Part shown: one piece after another, positions 20,786 to 33,584 of the stretch
How the letters are laid out: each line of letters starts with the position of its first letter
Numbering within the stretch: the stretch's first letter is position 1
Assembly: GCF_030272615.1 (NCBI RefSeq)
Contig: NC_081415.1
Coordinates: 101,538,796-101,602,795 of the forward strand
From: Cryptomeria japonica
Lineage: Eukaryota > Streptophyta > Pinopsida > Cupressales > Cupressaceae
DNA length: 64,000 nt
Direction of reading: 5' to 3'
Position numbers and translations under genes: made by a program
The notes under the pieces: model-generated
What the model was told of the DNA's origin: nothing
The model's input: only the letters and a program-made list of their open reading frames with translations
Database searches by the model: none

Positions 20786-23631
20786 ATGTCTATTGAAACA
20801 AGGTTCTAAGCACCAATGATGCAACAAAGTTTGACATATCAACCGACAATGCAATCACAATTCTATCCAACCCAACAACAAGGCAATATCGATCAAACTT
20901 TTCATGATGAAACAAGTCTCCAAATACAAAAACTAGAGGAGAAACTAGCTCAAGAAGAGGAGATATTGGAACAAAGAGTGAAAAACATTCAGAAGAATAG
21001 ATCACAAATGTCCAAAATGTTTCAAAAATTTCCAGGTCGAAATCCAAAGATTGAGCCAATTGATGTAAGATCTCTTCTTGAACAATCAGACATACCAGCT
21101 CTCCTCTCCCAAATAGAGATGATGAAACAATTTCAAGAAAAGAGACAACAACATTATGTGCCTTCACAACAAGAACAAGGAGGTGTTTACTATCAATCAA
21201 ATTTTCAACCATCACAACCAATGGTCCAACATATACAACCAACGCAACCAATGGGCCAATTTCAACAATATGTCCAACCAACTATACAATGTCAACAAAT
21301 GGTTCAACCAATGGTGGAATATCAATGTCAGCAACCACAACCAAACATTCAAAAACAAAGGTTGCAGCACACACCAACCCAAGTTTCAAACATGTTGGAA
21401 CAATTGAACCAAGTCCAATATCAAAACATGACATCAGATCAGAACCAACCCCTTTCCAAACAAGTTCAAATTCTAGATACAACCATGCCAAAACCTCGAA
21501 AGAAAGGTGGCTTTATTGCAAAGCTCTTAAGGAACCTACCAAGTGAGCTCTTTGAGGAAGATCAAGATAATACAATTATGTCTAGCATGCCTCATCCCCC
21601 CATAAACAAATTGACTCCCCAGTGGCATCTATCCCTACACCTCTAGAAGTTTCACAAGAACCTTCCATATTGTCCTCATTAAACAATACACCCAAGGATG
21701 CAATTATCCAAGAGCTATCCATAATTGATTGCCAAGATAATCCAGTTCATGATGCACATCCTTGTCATGTTTTAGAAATACAAGACCCAATGCCACCATG
21801 CACTTTATTGCCATTACTTGTTTTAGAGGACCCCATTCAAAGTCCTTCTTCCCCATGTCCAAGCATTGATTCCTTCCCAGAATCCATCACAAATGTTCAA
21901 AGTGCATTTCCTTCATGCCAAAACATTAATTCCTTGTCACAATCTCCCATGCATATCCAAAGTCCAACCTCATGTCAAGAGGATAATTTAGAGAATGAAG
22001 AAACATGTCTTAAAAAAGATCAAGATCAAGATCCCAAAACCTTATCATCCCATCCAATTGTTGACCAGGACGCCATGTTCCCAGACACACATGATGATTC
22101 CCCTATTCTTGTCCATCCTATCCAAAGTCCTATTGACACTCCATTCCCCGAGCAAAATCAAGATATCCTAGTCCATCCAATCCCAAATGATCCCCTTCCA
22201 TTCCAAGAACACAATATCCTTTCAAATCCCATTGACATTCCATTCCCTGAGCAAGATCAAGATATCCCTTCCATCCTTTCTGATGATCCCATTGAATGTC
22301 AAGAGAAAAGCAATTTTAAAGAGGAATCCAATGATCTTCCTCCTTGTCAAGATCAAAGTATCCTTCCAAATTCATTTCCAACACAAGACCCTATCATTCC
22401 TTTAGATCCTCCACAAGATCCACTTGTTCCTCCATCTCCTTGTCTTAATGCTCCATATACACTCCAAGGTCTCATTTCTTTTGATGATCCGATTATTTCT
22501 CCCATTCCATCTCTTGAAGAGCCTATCATTGAACCATGTCCACTAGATAATCCTAGTCCCCCTCATGATCCTAATCCCCCTCATGATTCTAATGTGTTAG
22601 TGCAAGATGTTCATGAACCCTTGACATGCATAATGGGTTCTTCCACTTTGGTGCAATCCGATCCAATTCAAGATCTCATTATTTCTCTCATATCATATCC
22701 ACCTCATAATGGACTCGCATCTTCTTCCCAAAGAAAAGAGTATCCTACAAGTCAAGATATTCATAAAGGAAAAGGAGTAGACCTTCATGAGCAAGAATCC
22801 CTCCATGTTAAAGAGTATACTAATGGTCATGGCTACAGAGCTCACACTCAAGGCATTGGTATCCCTTCAAAGTCAAAATCCAAATGTCCACCTTCCCCAT
22901 CGTCGCTTCCATCCATCTTAGGTCCTTATATCCCTTCATCCTCTATGCAAGGTCAGCAAAGGCACACATCCTTGAGTAAATTTCATCCATCCAAAAGAAG
23001 TCCATTTCATTCATATCCATCCATGCATTCCTTTCCCCCTCCAAGCAATTTGGATGCCAAGTATAAGCATCATAAGTCTAGCAATCCACATGTATTCAAG
23101 GATCAACATGTCCAATATAATCGACATGTCAAAATAAAGAACAATATGATCTATAAAGAAAAAGAAATATCCAAAAGGCCACAAAGGCCCACTAAGAAAA
23201 ATAAAGAAAAGTCAAAATATATATGGGTTCCTAAATCCCTTGTGCAAGCAATGCACTCCAAGGAACCACAAAAGCATGAAAAATCAAAAACCATGTGGAT
23301 CCCCAAGAAGCTCCTTGAAGCACAAAAAGAACAACCCAAATTGGCATCTAAAATTGCTATTCCTCCATCCAAACCTTCCAAGTCTATTTCTCCATCACCT
23401 TCTTCATCCATTTTGGGCCCTTATGTCCCAAAATCACTATCCTTTCCTCCATCCAAATCTCAATACCCAAAATACATTTGTCCTCCATCAGTCCATCACC
23501 CCTCAAGGTGTGTGCCAATGTCGATCTTGCCAACATTTCCATCCACTAAAGCCCAATTCTTCCAATACCCTATCCATTATCCAATGCATATTTTCCATCC
23601 TTCCATCCCTCTGGTCCAATCCTTTGCATAA
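20786..23631 (+). pseudogene. E4b ORF1: Gln-rich and Pro-rich protein of unknown function
   Basis: About 945 codons. The start at 20786 (MSIETRF) is followed by a TAA where E4a has CAA. Open 20816-21646, then a one-base deletion near 21587 moves the frame to 21622-23631. Parts: Gln-rich N-terminus (MMQQSLTYQPTMQSQFYPTQ); coiled coil (LQIQKLEEKLAQEEEILEQR); Gln-rich repeats with QPMVQHIQPTQPMGQF; basic motif KKGGFIAKLLRNLPSELFEE; a long Pro/Asp-rich middle with repeated IPFPEQDQDI; and a basic C-terminus (KTMWIPKKLLEAQKEQ, LGPYVPKSLSFPPSKSQY). No zinc knuckle and no pol motif. It may replace gag, but I do not recognise it. Confidence 0.65.
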
Positions 23632-24589
23632 ATCCTTGCCTTAGTTTCATCTCTTTTTCCATGTCCTTATCCTACCAACGTCGTTGAGCATACTTTTAAA
23701 AGGTCATGGTCCATTTTTTTTTTTTCAAGGCTACTATCCAAAACAAAACAAAAAAAATAAAATGCTTGAGTCCTTCTTCCATCCCCTATCATGTGTCCAT
23801 CTTCTTCTGAAAAAGTCAAAAAGTGAAAAAAAAAAATGGTGAAAAAGAAAAGAAAAAAATAAAGAAAAATAATTTGTCCACTGGTGAAAACCTGGCAAAC
23901 AGGTGCCTTGGGCAAGTACCGTGATGAAAACCTGGCAAATAGGCATCATGCATAATTTATGAACTTCTTGCACACCACACTTGGGGGCAGGTTTCCTCCT
24001 TCATATCCTATTGCCCTTCATTATCTTATCATACCATGTCATTACCCTTCACATCCTATTGTCCCTCATGTCCAGTTTCCCTTTCCACCTTTGATCTTGA
24101 CAAGGCTGAGGATCGTTATGAGCATCATGCATCTTGTTTGCAGCTTTTAGTCCATCATAGCTTTTGGTCTTTATCCATTTGCTTATTATACCCTTTCATC
24201 CATATTCCTTGTCTTATTGCAACTTTCTACCACTATCCCGTATCCTATCCCGACCTTCAGTCCATGTCCCTTATCCATTCTTGGTCTTGCTTATCCTATC
24301 CATATCTTATCACTATCCATAAACTCTTTTTCATTCCTTGATCTTGATCTGACATAAGGATGAAAAATTTAAACATAGTTTCAAACACCTCTTGACATGT
24401 CCCTCATGCCATGTTCCTGCTTTACATTGTCATATCCAGTCTCTTGTCCCATAACGCAATAGCCCTTGAAAATTGCATCCGTATTGTCTCCATAATCAAG
24501 GCCTTTGTCTTCCCTCTATCCACCATCATTTCAGCAAGCCTATTTATTCACCTGTCATATTCCTTGCCTTGCTAAACATTGGGGGCAAA
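23632..24589 (+). other. E4b spacer with candidate polypurine tracts
   Basis: Non-coding. It contains a poly-T run (23715-23727), a direct repeat of GAAAACCTGGCAAAYAGG (23886 and 23925), and two TTGGGGGCA motifs (23980 and 24580), each of a kind seen as polypurine tracts in plant Ty3/gypsy elements. Missing from E4a. Confidence 0.45.
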
Positions 24590-24745
24590 ATCATAAAAAT
24601 TGAAAAATGTCCTAAAATAAAAACAAAAAAATTGAAAAACGTCTTTAAATAAAATTCCAAAAAAATCAAATAATGTCCTAAAAAAAAACCTAAAAATTGA
24701 AAATAATGTCCTGAAAAAAATGAACAAAAAAAAAAAATTTGTAAA
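24590..24745. repeat. A-rich tandem repeats of E4b
   Basis: Units such as AAAAATTGAAAAATGTCCT and AAAAATCAAATAATGTCCT; inverted counterpart of 18110-18230. Confidence 0.6.
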
Positions 24746-25805
24746 AACTCGAAAAGCAAAACAATAAATTATCCCCTTTGTGCATCGGCAGATCACTAAG
24801 CATACCTCCAACGACATGCAATCACATTGTGCTTTAATAAAATCACACATTCACAGATGAACTTTTTCTATCAAACCATACATTCAATCTGATCAACACT
24901 ATCTTATCAATCGAACATCAGCATTAAAATCATTTGTCCTTGTTCCTATTATCATGGGTCTTATACAGGGTGTGGTATACTCAAAACCAGACTGTGTCCT
25001 GTCTTAGACGGGGTACCACATGTCCTGAAACTAGACAGCATGATCGTCCTATCAGCACTTTCAACTTTTGACAATGAAGATCAAGATGTTTGTTTGATTT
25101 GTTTGAATTTGTGCATCTTATCTTTTATTGATTTATCTTTGATCATGTTCCTATGTTGCTCGATGATTTCACTAAGTGATTTAGAGTGACCGGGATGGTT
25201 CATGGTCTCTTTATTTTTTTTGTTGTGATTGTTGTTTGTCTGCGATGTGTCTGTCTTTTGCAAAAAGGGTTGCATTTCAGCTCTGGCCTTCAATGCCATG
25301 ACGCTATGCATCCATTTTGCTACATAAAAATAAAGGTTCTCACCTACAAAGTGCATTACTGAAAGCAAGTTTTTCTTCATCTCTCATTGTCCTCTGTCTC
25401 ACTTCTTCTTACTAGCACTTCTTCCATCAGTTTGGATAGTCAGTTTGGTCTAGTGCTCCGATCTCCAAACACATATGCTACATCCTGCATTCATTGGTTA
25501 GTACATTTGCATTACATCATGCATTACATCAAGAATTTTATCCATTTCATATTATAAATGCATCAAAAATACATAAAAATATATCCATACATGTTCATAA
25601 CCAGTGCATAAGTCATCCATACATAGAAAAATAACTACAAATCATAACACATTGCATCCCATCATATCGATGCATATCATATCACATATCACAATAATAT
25701 CGGAGTAAAAAATTGGGCTATCTGTCCTAAGTATGGCCCGCAGGCTGACTACATAATATCAAACTACATATGTCATCTGTCTGTCCTAAGGAGTACGTGC
25801 CTCTA

Positions 25806-27650
25806 TCACTGGGTGCTCCCTATGTCCTCCTCATCCCTGCCATGTCTCATGGATGATGTCCCTCCTGTCCCAGGTCCTGGCTGTGGTGGTCTCATAGGTC
25901 CACTCACCCCCATGCTGCTCAATGACCTCCGAGAGCGTGCCCTGCTCTCTATCCTCGATCGTGCCCGATATAAAGCTGCTCTTTGCTCTGGTGGAATGGC
26001 ACCCTCATATAATGTCCTCCAATGGCGTATCTCCTCTCCAGTCTCTACCAGCATCTATGCCATCTCCCATGCACTGGCATCCCTAATCAACCCAATGAAC
26101 TCAATAACTCTCTGTTCTTCTCGCTATGCCTAAGCTTTTGCTATACCTCGCTCTGTCCTCAAGATGGCATTTTGTCTCTCCAATGTCACAATGTGATCCT
26201 GCTGACTAGCTATGGGAGCCCTACACATCTCCATCTCCTCTCTGCTAGCTATCTTCAGCTCTATAGGTATATCTTGTAATGTCTCATGATCAGCTAAGTC
26301 TGGCTCATCATCGTCATCCTCCTCCTCATCTATGTCCTCATCATCCTCCTCATCCTCATCGCCATCCTCATTCTCCTTGTCCTCCCCATCTCCCTCCTCC
26401 TCTCCAGCGAGTGGGAAGTCCTCCTGTCTCCTAGGTACTGGAATGTCCGGATCTGTCAATGGCACTGGTCGTCATCGTGCAAACCATCTCTCATACTCCT
26501 GTCGTCTCGGTGTCCACCACATCTGACCTCCAATCCCACTATCTCTTTTGTAGCTGTGCAAAGTTAGCATATGCTATGTGTGGTTGAATCATACTCCCCC
26601 ATTGACTCGTCTCTCTATGCGATCGGGCAAAGTGTGCGGTCCTCCTAGGTACATCTTGTCTCTCTCCAAACTGTCGTCTGACTCTCTCTGGTAGGTACAT
26701 CTCAATCACTCACTGGCAATTCACTGGTTGCCCAATCAAGTACCTCTCCTACCTACAATACGGTAGCTCCTCATGATCATCTGACCATCCAGGGCAATCA
26801 AGATATGGCCTCCATGTAAACTCTTTCAGTCTGTCTAGCTCATGTCACCAATACAATATGTATCCAAATGGACCCTATCTTAGTGCTCCCCATAGCAGTA
26901 CACATATGGTCGGTGTCATACTACCTGTCTCTCTATAATCGATCGACATATGGCTATGTGCTCAAATGCCCATACCTGAAGAAATGTGACTCCACAGCTC
27001 AAAGTCTGAATTCCCTGATATGCTATCTGATGCAGCTGAAAATATAGCATAGCAAGCACACATGGTCCCCATGCATACATCGTCCCCTCTGTCACCATCC
27101 GCTCTAGCACTCTTCCCCATCCAATAGGGAATCCATGTCCTCATCTGTCCCCTACTAGAAGACATTCTATCACAACTGCTATCACCACACATCGCTGATC
27201 ATACTCTACTGCCATGGTCTCCCAGCGGATCTCCCTCTCGACAATATCTAGATCATCTGCATCACACTCAAATAGCCTACAAAATGCATCACTACCTCTC
27301 ACTGGGTCATATTCTACCATCTCCCCATGTATCAGAATGCGGAGGATGCGCCATACATCCTCTAATGTCACTGTCGCCTCGCTAGTCACCAGATGGAAAG
27401 AAGAGGTCTCCGAATGCCATCGCTCTGCCAATGCGGTAAGTAATCCTATGTTTTCCCTAATCTAGGGCATGAATGTGATGTAATATATCCCAAGTCCTGC
27501 TAATGTGTCTCTGTCTATGCTCCTGAGTCTATGTCGTAGCATGAAGCAGTCAGGTCGGTTCTCCCGCGTGATCAGTGGATACTGTCGACTCTGCATCGCA
27601 AATTGGGGCATATTTTTGTCAGTTTTAGGGTTTGCTCCTATGGGTTGCAT
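25806..27650 (-). pseudogene. Plant mobile domain (PMD) protein, antisense gene of E4b
   Basis: Same gene as 15249-17051, on the strand opposite to E4b. The frame can start at 27650 (MQPIGANPKTDKN) or at the Met equivalent to E4a at 27611, and stays in one frame to TGA at 25806 (about 602 codons), broken only by nonsense codons, for example after 27462, 27141 and 26916. PMD motifs: MAERWHSETSSFHLVTSEAT, VTLEDVWRILRILIHGEM, LSCGVTFLQVWAFEHIAICR. Acidic run at 26400-26290, coiled coil (QDHIVTLERQNAILRTERG), then ESRARSRRSLSSMGVSGPM. Confidence 0.75.
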
Positions 27651-27769
27651 TTCCTTGTTTCATGACCAAATCAGGGTGTTTTTCATCTAATCTGACCTAT
27701 CCTACCCTTATTCCCCCCTTTTCGGATCATTTGCATGTCATTTTGACCAAAATTAGGGTTTACATTGCA

Positions 27770-27885
27770 CAATTGCGCCTGTGTCAAGGAACCTGCACCT
27801 GTGTCAGGTAACCTACGCCTGTGTCTCCCTACACAAGCACAGAAGACCCTACACAAGCGCAGGATTCACCCTACACAAGCGCATG
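27770..27885. repeat. Array of GCGCCTGTGT motifs near E4b PMD start
   Basis: TTGCGCCTGTGTCAAGGAAC, TGCACCTGTGTCAGG, TACGCCTGTGTCTCC, then inverted ACACAAGCGCAGGA units. Counterpart of 14985-15095. Confidence 0.65.
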
Positions 27886-28714
27886 AGTCCTTTTCAGCAT
27901 CCCCTGTGGGCACCGCAATGTCCCGCAAGCAATCAAAATTCATGAAATTGAAAACATGGGTTTTTGAGATCCATACCGCTGCTCCTACGTCATCCGATCA
28001 TTTGAATGTGTGTACACATTCCCCGAGGTGATCCACCATTGGAATGTTCGCCATCTATCTGCAAGTGTCCTTGTCCAGAGCAACAAATTCTCCTCTTTGG
28101 CTAGTGCAAATGAGCAATTTTCAACCTCTTGGTCTCATTTATAGATCTTTGTCAGTGCATAGATGGACATGCACCCTCTCCATCTTATGCTGGTCATGGT
28201 CTTTACACCTTAAATTGCTTGTCCTTCATGCATCCGATCTCTAATTGTTAGTCCGTTCAATCCTATCATTCTTATTGATCAATTGGCCTCTTTTCTGGAT
28301 GTTTCCGGCCAATTTCTCGAGGGGGCATGCATATGTCATTGTCAGTTGTCTGGGGCATTTTCATTATTGTTCTTTGAAACAACGCTTAAAGTCACATTGT
28401 CTCAAAGAGGGGCAAAATGTAGACACCTAAAAATGGTCAACACTTGCGGAATCATACTTTAACATTTGCACATTGCCTCATTTTAGGTTTTTGCGTCACA
28501 TTAACATTTCTCCTATGATTCACACTTGGTCTTTATCATTTGTGAACATCGAGTCATTCTTCTACATTATTCATTCATCTCACTCTCAAATTTGATCTTG
28601 TTGACAACACTATCCAGTCATGAATTTGATCGATTTTATCCTATCGCATCAATGTGCGTGCTAATTTGTCATCATTTTGGACATCATCAATCCTAATTAG
28701 GGTTTTGTCCTCTT

Positions 28715-28935
28715 ATCAATCTTGTCATCAATCCTTATCATTTTCAATCTTGTCATTTTGTGATCGATTTGTCATCGGTCGTTGTCATGTTTGATCTTGT
28801 CATTTTGTGATCGATTTGTCATCGATCGTGGTCATTTTTAATCTTGTCGTCTTGCAATCTATTTTGTTATCGATCCTTGTCCTCTTGTCAATTTTGTCAT
28901 TTTGCGATCATTTCGCTATCGATTGTTGTCTATCT
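28715..28935. repeat. 47-bp tandem repeat of E4b
   Basis: Inverted counterpart of the array at 13890-14145, with units reading GATCGATTTGTCATCGATCG on the plus strand. Confidence 0.7.
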
Positions 28936-29695
28936 CAATTATGTCAATTTGGATCAATTTGTAATTGTTCCTCGTCAATTGGTGCATTTATCAATCAAGT
29001 CATTTATCACATTGGTCCTTTGTTAAATCAGAATCAAATCGAATCAATTATCTTCAATCAAGACCTAATTGTGATTCTCGCATTGCTAATTCATCTTCTA
29101 GGGTTTTATGATTTAATCATTTAACCTTGTGTGTCATTTCTCTCTCTAGGATTAAATAATTTATTTTATTTATCCTAAGTCTTCTTGTCACAATTAAATG
29201 TTCATTTAATTGGCTAATTATTCCTCCTTGTGAATTAATTAATAAATGAAAAATTATTAATTAATTTTACCTAATTTCTAATTTCTTAATTCCTAATTTT
29301 CTTAATTCCTCTTTTTCTAATTTTCTAATTTTCTAAATTCTTAATTTCAATTTCCTCCTATTTCTCTCCTAATTTCATGGGAATGACATAGAAATTTGTC
29401 ATAATTTGTCATAATTGACAATCAATCAATTCTTGACATAGAAATTCGTCATAAATTGTCATAAATCCTTGCATAGCAATTTGTCATAGACATGTCATAA
29501 TTTTTCTATTCTTGATTTGAATTTCCATTTGAATCACTATCATGCTATTTTGTTCATCTCTCCAATTTGTCTATAAATTGGATGAATTTCTTCAATCAAA
29601 TCCCCTAATTAGATTATCGAATTTCTAATCAATCACGCTTTGAGTACTTTTGAGCAATTTTCTTACCTACTTGCTTTCAATCATGTATGTGCACT

Positions 29696-29924
29696 TGTAG
29701 GTGAAATCCACAACCAAACTATTTGAAGAGGAAAGAAGAACAATGGAGCCGCATGAAGGAGGCATTCATATCCATGATTGGTTTGCATAGTATTTACTTT
29801 TGAATGTTTTATCTTTATGTCTTTATTGAGTGTGTTTAGGATAGATCATTACATTTAAGCTTTCGTGATTGGGCTATATTAGTTTTTATAGTTGTTTGTG
29901 ACGATTTCCGATTTCCTAGCTACA
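29696..29924 (+). repeat. 3' LTR of E4b
   Basis: 229 bp, TGTAGGTGAAATCC to CCTAGCTACA, inverted relative to both E4a LTRs and more diverged from them than they are from each other. Confidence 0.85.
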
Positions 29925-30001
29925 TTAATTAATATAGACTGAGAACAAAACATATGTACAAAAGCGCAAAATATAGTTTTTATAGTTGTTTGTGATGTTT
30001 G
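29925..30001. other. Patchwork junction between E4b and E4a (right)
   Basis: TTAATTAATATAGACTGAG follows the LTR; 29930-29962 is the inverse of 18253-18285; 29970-29996 (TAGTTTTTATAGTTGTTTGT) copies the LTR stretch 29879-29900. E4a ORF1 then begins at 30002. Confidence 0.6.
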
Positions 30002-32618
30002 GTATTGAGATTTGGATGGAGGAAAGGATAGTGATTTTGGGACATAATGGCCCAAAATGGATGAAGAAGGTGATGGAGAAATAGACTTGGAAGGTTTGGA
30101 TGGAGGAATAGCAATTTTAGATGCCAATTTGGGTTGTTCTTTTTGTGCTTCAAGGAGCTTCTTGGGGATCCACATGGTTTTTGATTTTTCATGCTTTTGT
30201 GGTTCCTTGGAGTGCATTGCTTGCACAAGGGATTTAGGAACCCATATATATTTTGACTTCGCTTTATTTTGCTCAGTGGACCTTTGTGGCCTTTTGGATA
30301 TTTCTTTTTCTTTATAGATCATATTGTTCTTTGTTTTGACATGTCGATTATATTGGACATGTTGATCCTTGAATAAATGTGGATTGCTAGAGTTATGATG
30401 CTTATACTTGGCATCCAAATTGCTTGGAGGGGCAAAGGAATGCATGGATGGATATGAATGAAATGGACTTCTTTTGGATGGATGAAATTTACTCAAGGAT
30501 GTGTGCCTTTGCTGACCTTGCATAGAGGACGAAGGGATATAAGGACCTAAGATGGATGGAAGCGATGATGGGGAAGGTGGACATTTGGATTTTGACTTTG
30601 AAGGGATACCAACGCCTTGAGTGTGAGCTTTGTAGCCATGACCATTAGTATACTCTTTAACATGGAGGGATTCTTGCTCATGAAGGTCTACTCCTTTGCC
30701 TTTATGAATATCTTGACTTGTAGGATACTCTTTTCTTTGGGAAGAAGACATGAGTCCATTATGAGGTGGATATGATATGAGAGAAATAATGAGATCTTGA
30801 ATTGGATCGGATTGCACCAAAGTGGAAGAACCCATTATGCATGTCAAGGGTTCATGAACATATTGCACTAACACATTAGAATCATGAGGTGGATTAGGAT
30901 TATGAGGGGGACTAGGATTATGTAGTGGACATGGTTCAATGACAGGCTCTTCAAGAGATAGAATGGGAGAAATAATGGGATCATCAAAAGAAGTGATATC
31001 TTGGAGTGTATATGGAGCATTAAGACAAGGAGATGGAGGAACAAAAGGATCTTGTAGAGGATTTAAAGGAATAATTTGATCTTGACAAGGAAGAAGATCA
31101 TTGGAATCCTCTTTAAAGGTGCTTTGCTCTTGACTTTTAATGGGATCATCGGAAAGGATGGAAGGGATATCTGGAATGTCAATGGGATTTGAAAGGACAT
31201 TTTGTTCTTGAAATGGAAGGGGATCATTTGGGATTGGATGGACTAGGATATCTCGATCTTGTTTAGGGAATGGAGTGTCAATAGGACTTTGGATAGGATA
31301 GATAGGAATAGGGGAAACATTGTGAGTGTCTGGGAAGATGGGATGATGAGGTTTCAGTATCTTGATCTTGATCTATTTTAAGACACGTTTCTTCATGCTC
31401 TAAATTATCCTCTTGACATGGGGTTGGACTTTGGATATGCATGGGGGATTCTGACAAGGAATCAATGTTTTGGCATGAAGGAAATGCACTTTGAACATTT
31501 GTGATGGATTCTGGCAAGGAATCAATGCTTGAACATGAGGAAGAGGGACTTGGAATGGGGTCCTCTAAAATAGGTAATGGCAATAAAGTGCATGGTGGCA
31601 TTGGGTCTTGTATTTCGAAAACATGACAAGGATGTGCATCATGAATTGGATTATCTTGGTAATCAATTATGGATAACTCTTGGGTAATTGCATCCCTGGG
31701 TGTATTATTTGATGAGGACAACATAGAAGGTTCTTGTGAAACTTCTAAAGGTGTAGGGATAGATGCCACTAGAGAGTCAATTTGCTTATGGGGGGATGAG
31801 GCATTGCTAGACATAAGTGTATTATTTTGATCTTCCTCAATAAACTCACTTGGTAGGTTCCTTAAGAGCCTTGCAATAAAGCCACCTTTCTTTTTAGGTT
31901 TTGACATAGTTGTATCTGGAATTTGAACTTGTTTGGAAAGGAGTTGGTTCTAATCTAATGTCATGTTTTGATATTGGAATTCGTTCAATTGTTCTGACAT
32001 GTTTGAAACTTGGCTTGGTGTGTGCTACAACCTTTGTTTTTGAATGTTTGGTTGTGGTTGCTGACATTGATATTCCACCATTGGTTGAACCATTTGTTGA
32101 CATTGTATAGTTGGTTGGACATATTGTTGAAATTGGCCCATTGGTTGCGTTGGTTGTATATGTTGGACCATTGGTTGTGATGGTTGAAAATCTGATTGAT
32201 AGTAAACACCTCCTTGTTCTTGTTGTGAAGGCACATAATGTTGTTGTCTCTTTTCTTGAAATTGTTTCATCATCTCTATTTGTGAGAGGAGAGATGGTAT
32301 GTCTGATCGTTCAATAAGAGATCTTACATCAATTGACTCAATCTTTGGATTTTGACCTGGAAATTTTTGAAGCATTTTGGACATTTGTGATCTATTCTTC
32401 TGAATGTTTTTCACTCTTTGTTCCAATATCTCATTTTCTTGAGCTAGCTTCTCCTCTAACTTTTCTATTTGGAGACTTGTTTCATCATAAAAAGTTTGAT
32501 CGATATTGCCTTGTTGTTGGGTTGGATAGAATTGTGATTGCATTGTCGGTTGATATGTCAAACTTTGTTGCATCATTGGTGCTTGAAACCTTGTTTCAAT
32601 AGACATGTCACTATGCAA
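30002..32618 (-). pseudogene. E4a ORF1: Gln-rich and Pro-rich protein of unknown function
   Basis: Starts at the ATG at 32618 (MHSDMSIETRFQAPMMQQ), a start mutated in E4b. Open to 32025; in frame again 31907-31278 (MSKPKKKGGFIARLLRNL); after a frameshift near 31280 open 30874-29879. Domain order as in E4b ORF1. The frame is truncated after SFPPSKSQY at 30002 by the E4b junction; the residues after that come from junction sequence. The true C-terminal end, as in E4b (YICPPSVHHPSRCV to LVQSFA), is lost. Confidence 0.65.
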
Positions 32619-33128
32619 TGTTTTGGGGATTTTTCAAGGATAATATATGATATGAAACTAAATGCAAACTAAATAGATGAAAATACAATCTATGGCAAGA
32701 ATGCAACCTATGTTTTTGTTGTTTTTGAAAATTTTGACAAACTTTTGAAATGCAAACCTAAAAAGAGACCCTTAGGAAACTGAAATGATGTCTAGACCTC
32801 AAAGGACAAAAGGACCAAGTGACAAAAGGACAAAAGGACCAAGTGACAAAAGGACAAAATGACAATGTCTCCCCTATATGCTTGGATACTAAGCTAGGTT
32901 TGACAAAATGACATTGATGACAAAAAGACAAAATTTTGATAAGGTCAAGACTTCCTAACAATGACTTAGGGTTTACCAAAGATTTGGATTACTCAATTAT
33001 GACAAAACCTAGTTTTGACACTATATGCAAAAGGACAATTAATATGAAAATGACCCTAATATGATATGATAATGACTTAAGCTTAATGAAGAGACTTAAG
33101 GTATGCAAAGTATGACAACGGTATGACT
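32619..33128 (-). other. Leader of E4a upstream of ORF1
   Basis: Non-coding, with repeated GGACAAAAGGACCAAGTGACA near 32810-32860 on the plus strand. It matches 20215-20785 inverted. Confidence 0.5.
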
Positions 33129-33584
33129 TTAATGCAAGAGGACACATGCAAATGGATGACTCTTATTGATATGCAAAGGAGTATGACTTAGGTGAAACCT
33201 AACCTTGGTACTTGACAATGAACTTTGCAAAATGCAACCTAGGATGAACTTAAATGTAAGTGACATGCATGTTGAGACAAAATTTTGAACAATGTTTGAC
33301 AACCATATTTGAAGATGTGTTTTGAACCTTGTACTTTTGTTGGATGAATGTCTCTTGTGTTCAATCTTATGTTGGATCAATTTGCCTTGTTCTTGAAATG
33401 AGATACAATTCAACTTTTGACAAGCAAAGAATACAAGATATTTCAACTTAGACTCAAGACAATCATGCTCATTCCCACATTTCTTATGGTAGGCAAGGAC
33501 ATTAGGTACTTGAGAGGTAGACTCATTATGGGATTCAAGGAGAATACATAGATGCTTGACCCCATGGGCTCCCCTCCATGACAC
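33129..33584 (-). CDS. Leader ORF of E4a, unknown protein
   Basis: 151 codons from MSWRGAHGVKHLCILLESHN, equivalent to 19819-20214 and also uninterrupted. The C-terminal extension (SHTPLHINKSHPFACVLLH) is specific to this copy because the E4b frame stops earlier. No recognised domain. The real status is uncertain. Confidence 0.3.
   Translation of the reverse strand: MSWRGAHGVKHLCILLESHNESTSQVPNVLAYHKKCGNEHDCLESKLKYLVFFACQKLNCISFQEQGKLIQHKIEHKRHSSNKSTRFKTHLQIWLSNIVQNFVSTCMSLTFKFILGCILQSSLSSTKVRFHLSHTPLHINKSHPFACVLLH

Larger units (their letters stand above)
18546..29924 (+). mobile_element. E4b: relative of E4a in opposite orientation inside it
   Basis: Begins with the last 25 bases or so of a plus-oriented LTR (18546-18570), then leader, ORF1 (20786-23631), spacer, A-rich repeats, antisense PMD gene (27611-25806), the 47-bp array and a complete 229-bp 3' LTR (29696-29924). 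Compared with E4a it has the 1.1-kb segment 23480-24590 that E4a lacks. The 5' LTR is almost wholly lost and both ends are scrambled, so whether it arrived by transposition or by repair is open. Confidence 0.65.

Noticed and set aside
20790-21491. Minus-strand frames opposite ORF1 of E4b (Val/Leu-rich)
   Set aside because: Shadows of the Gln/Asn-rich coding strand (CAA/CAT repeats); the same shadows appear in E4a.
23667-23973. Phe-rich minus-strand frames
   Set aside because: Produced by the A/T-rich runs of the E4b spacer; no conserved counterpart.
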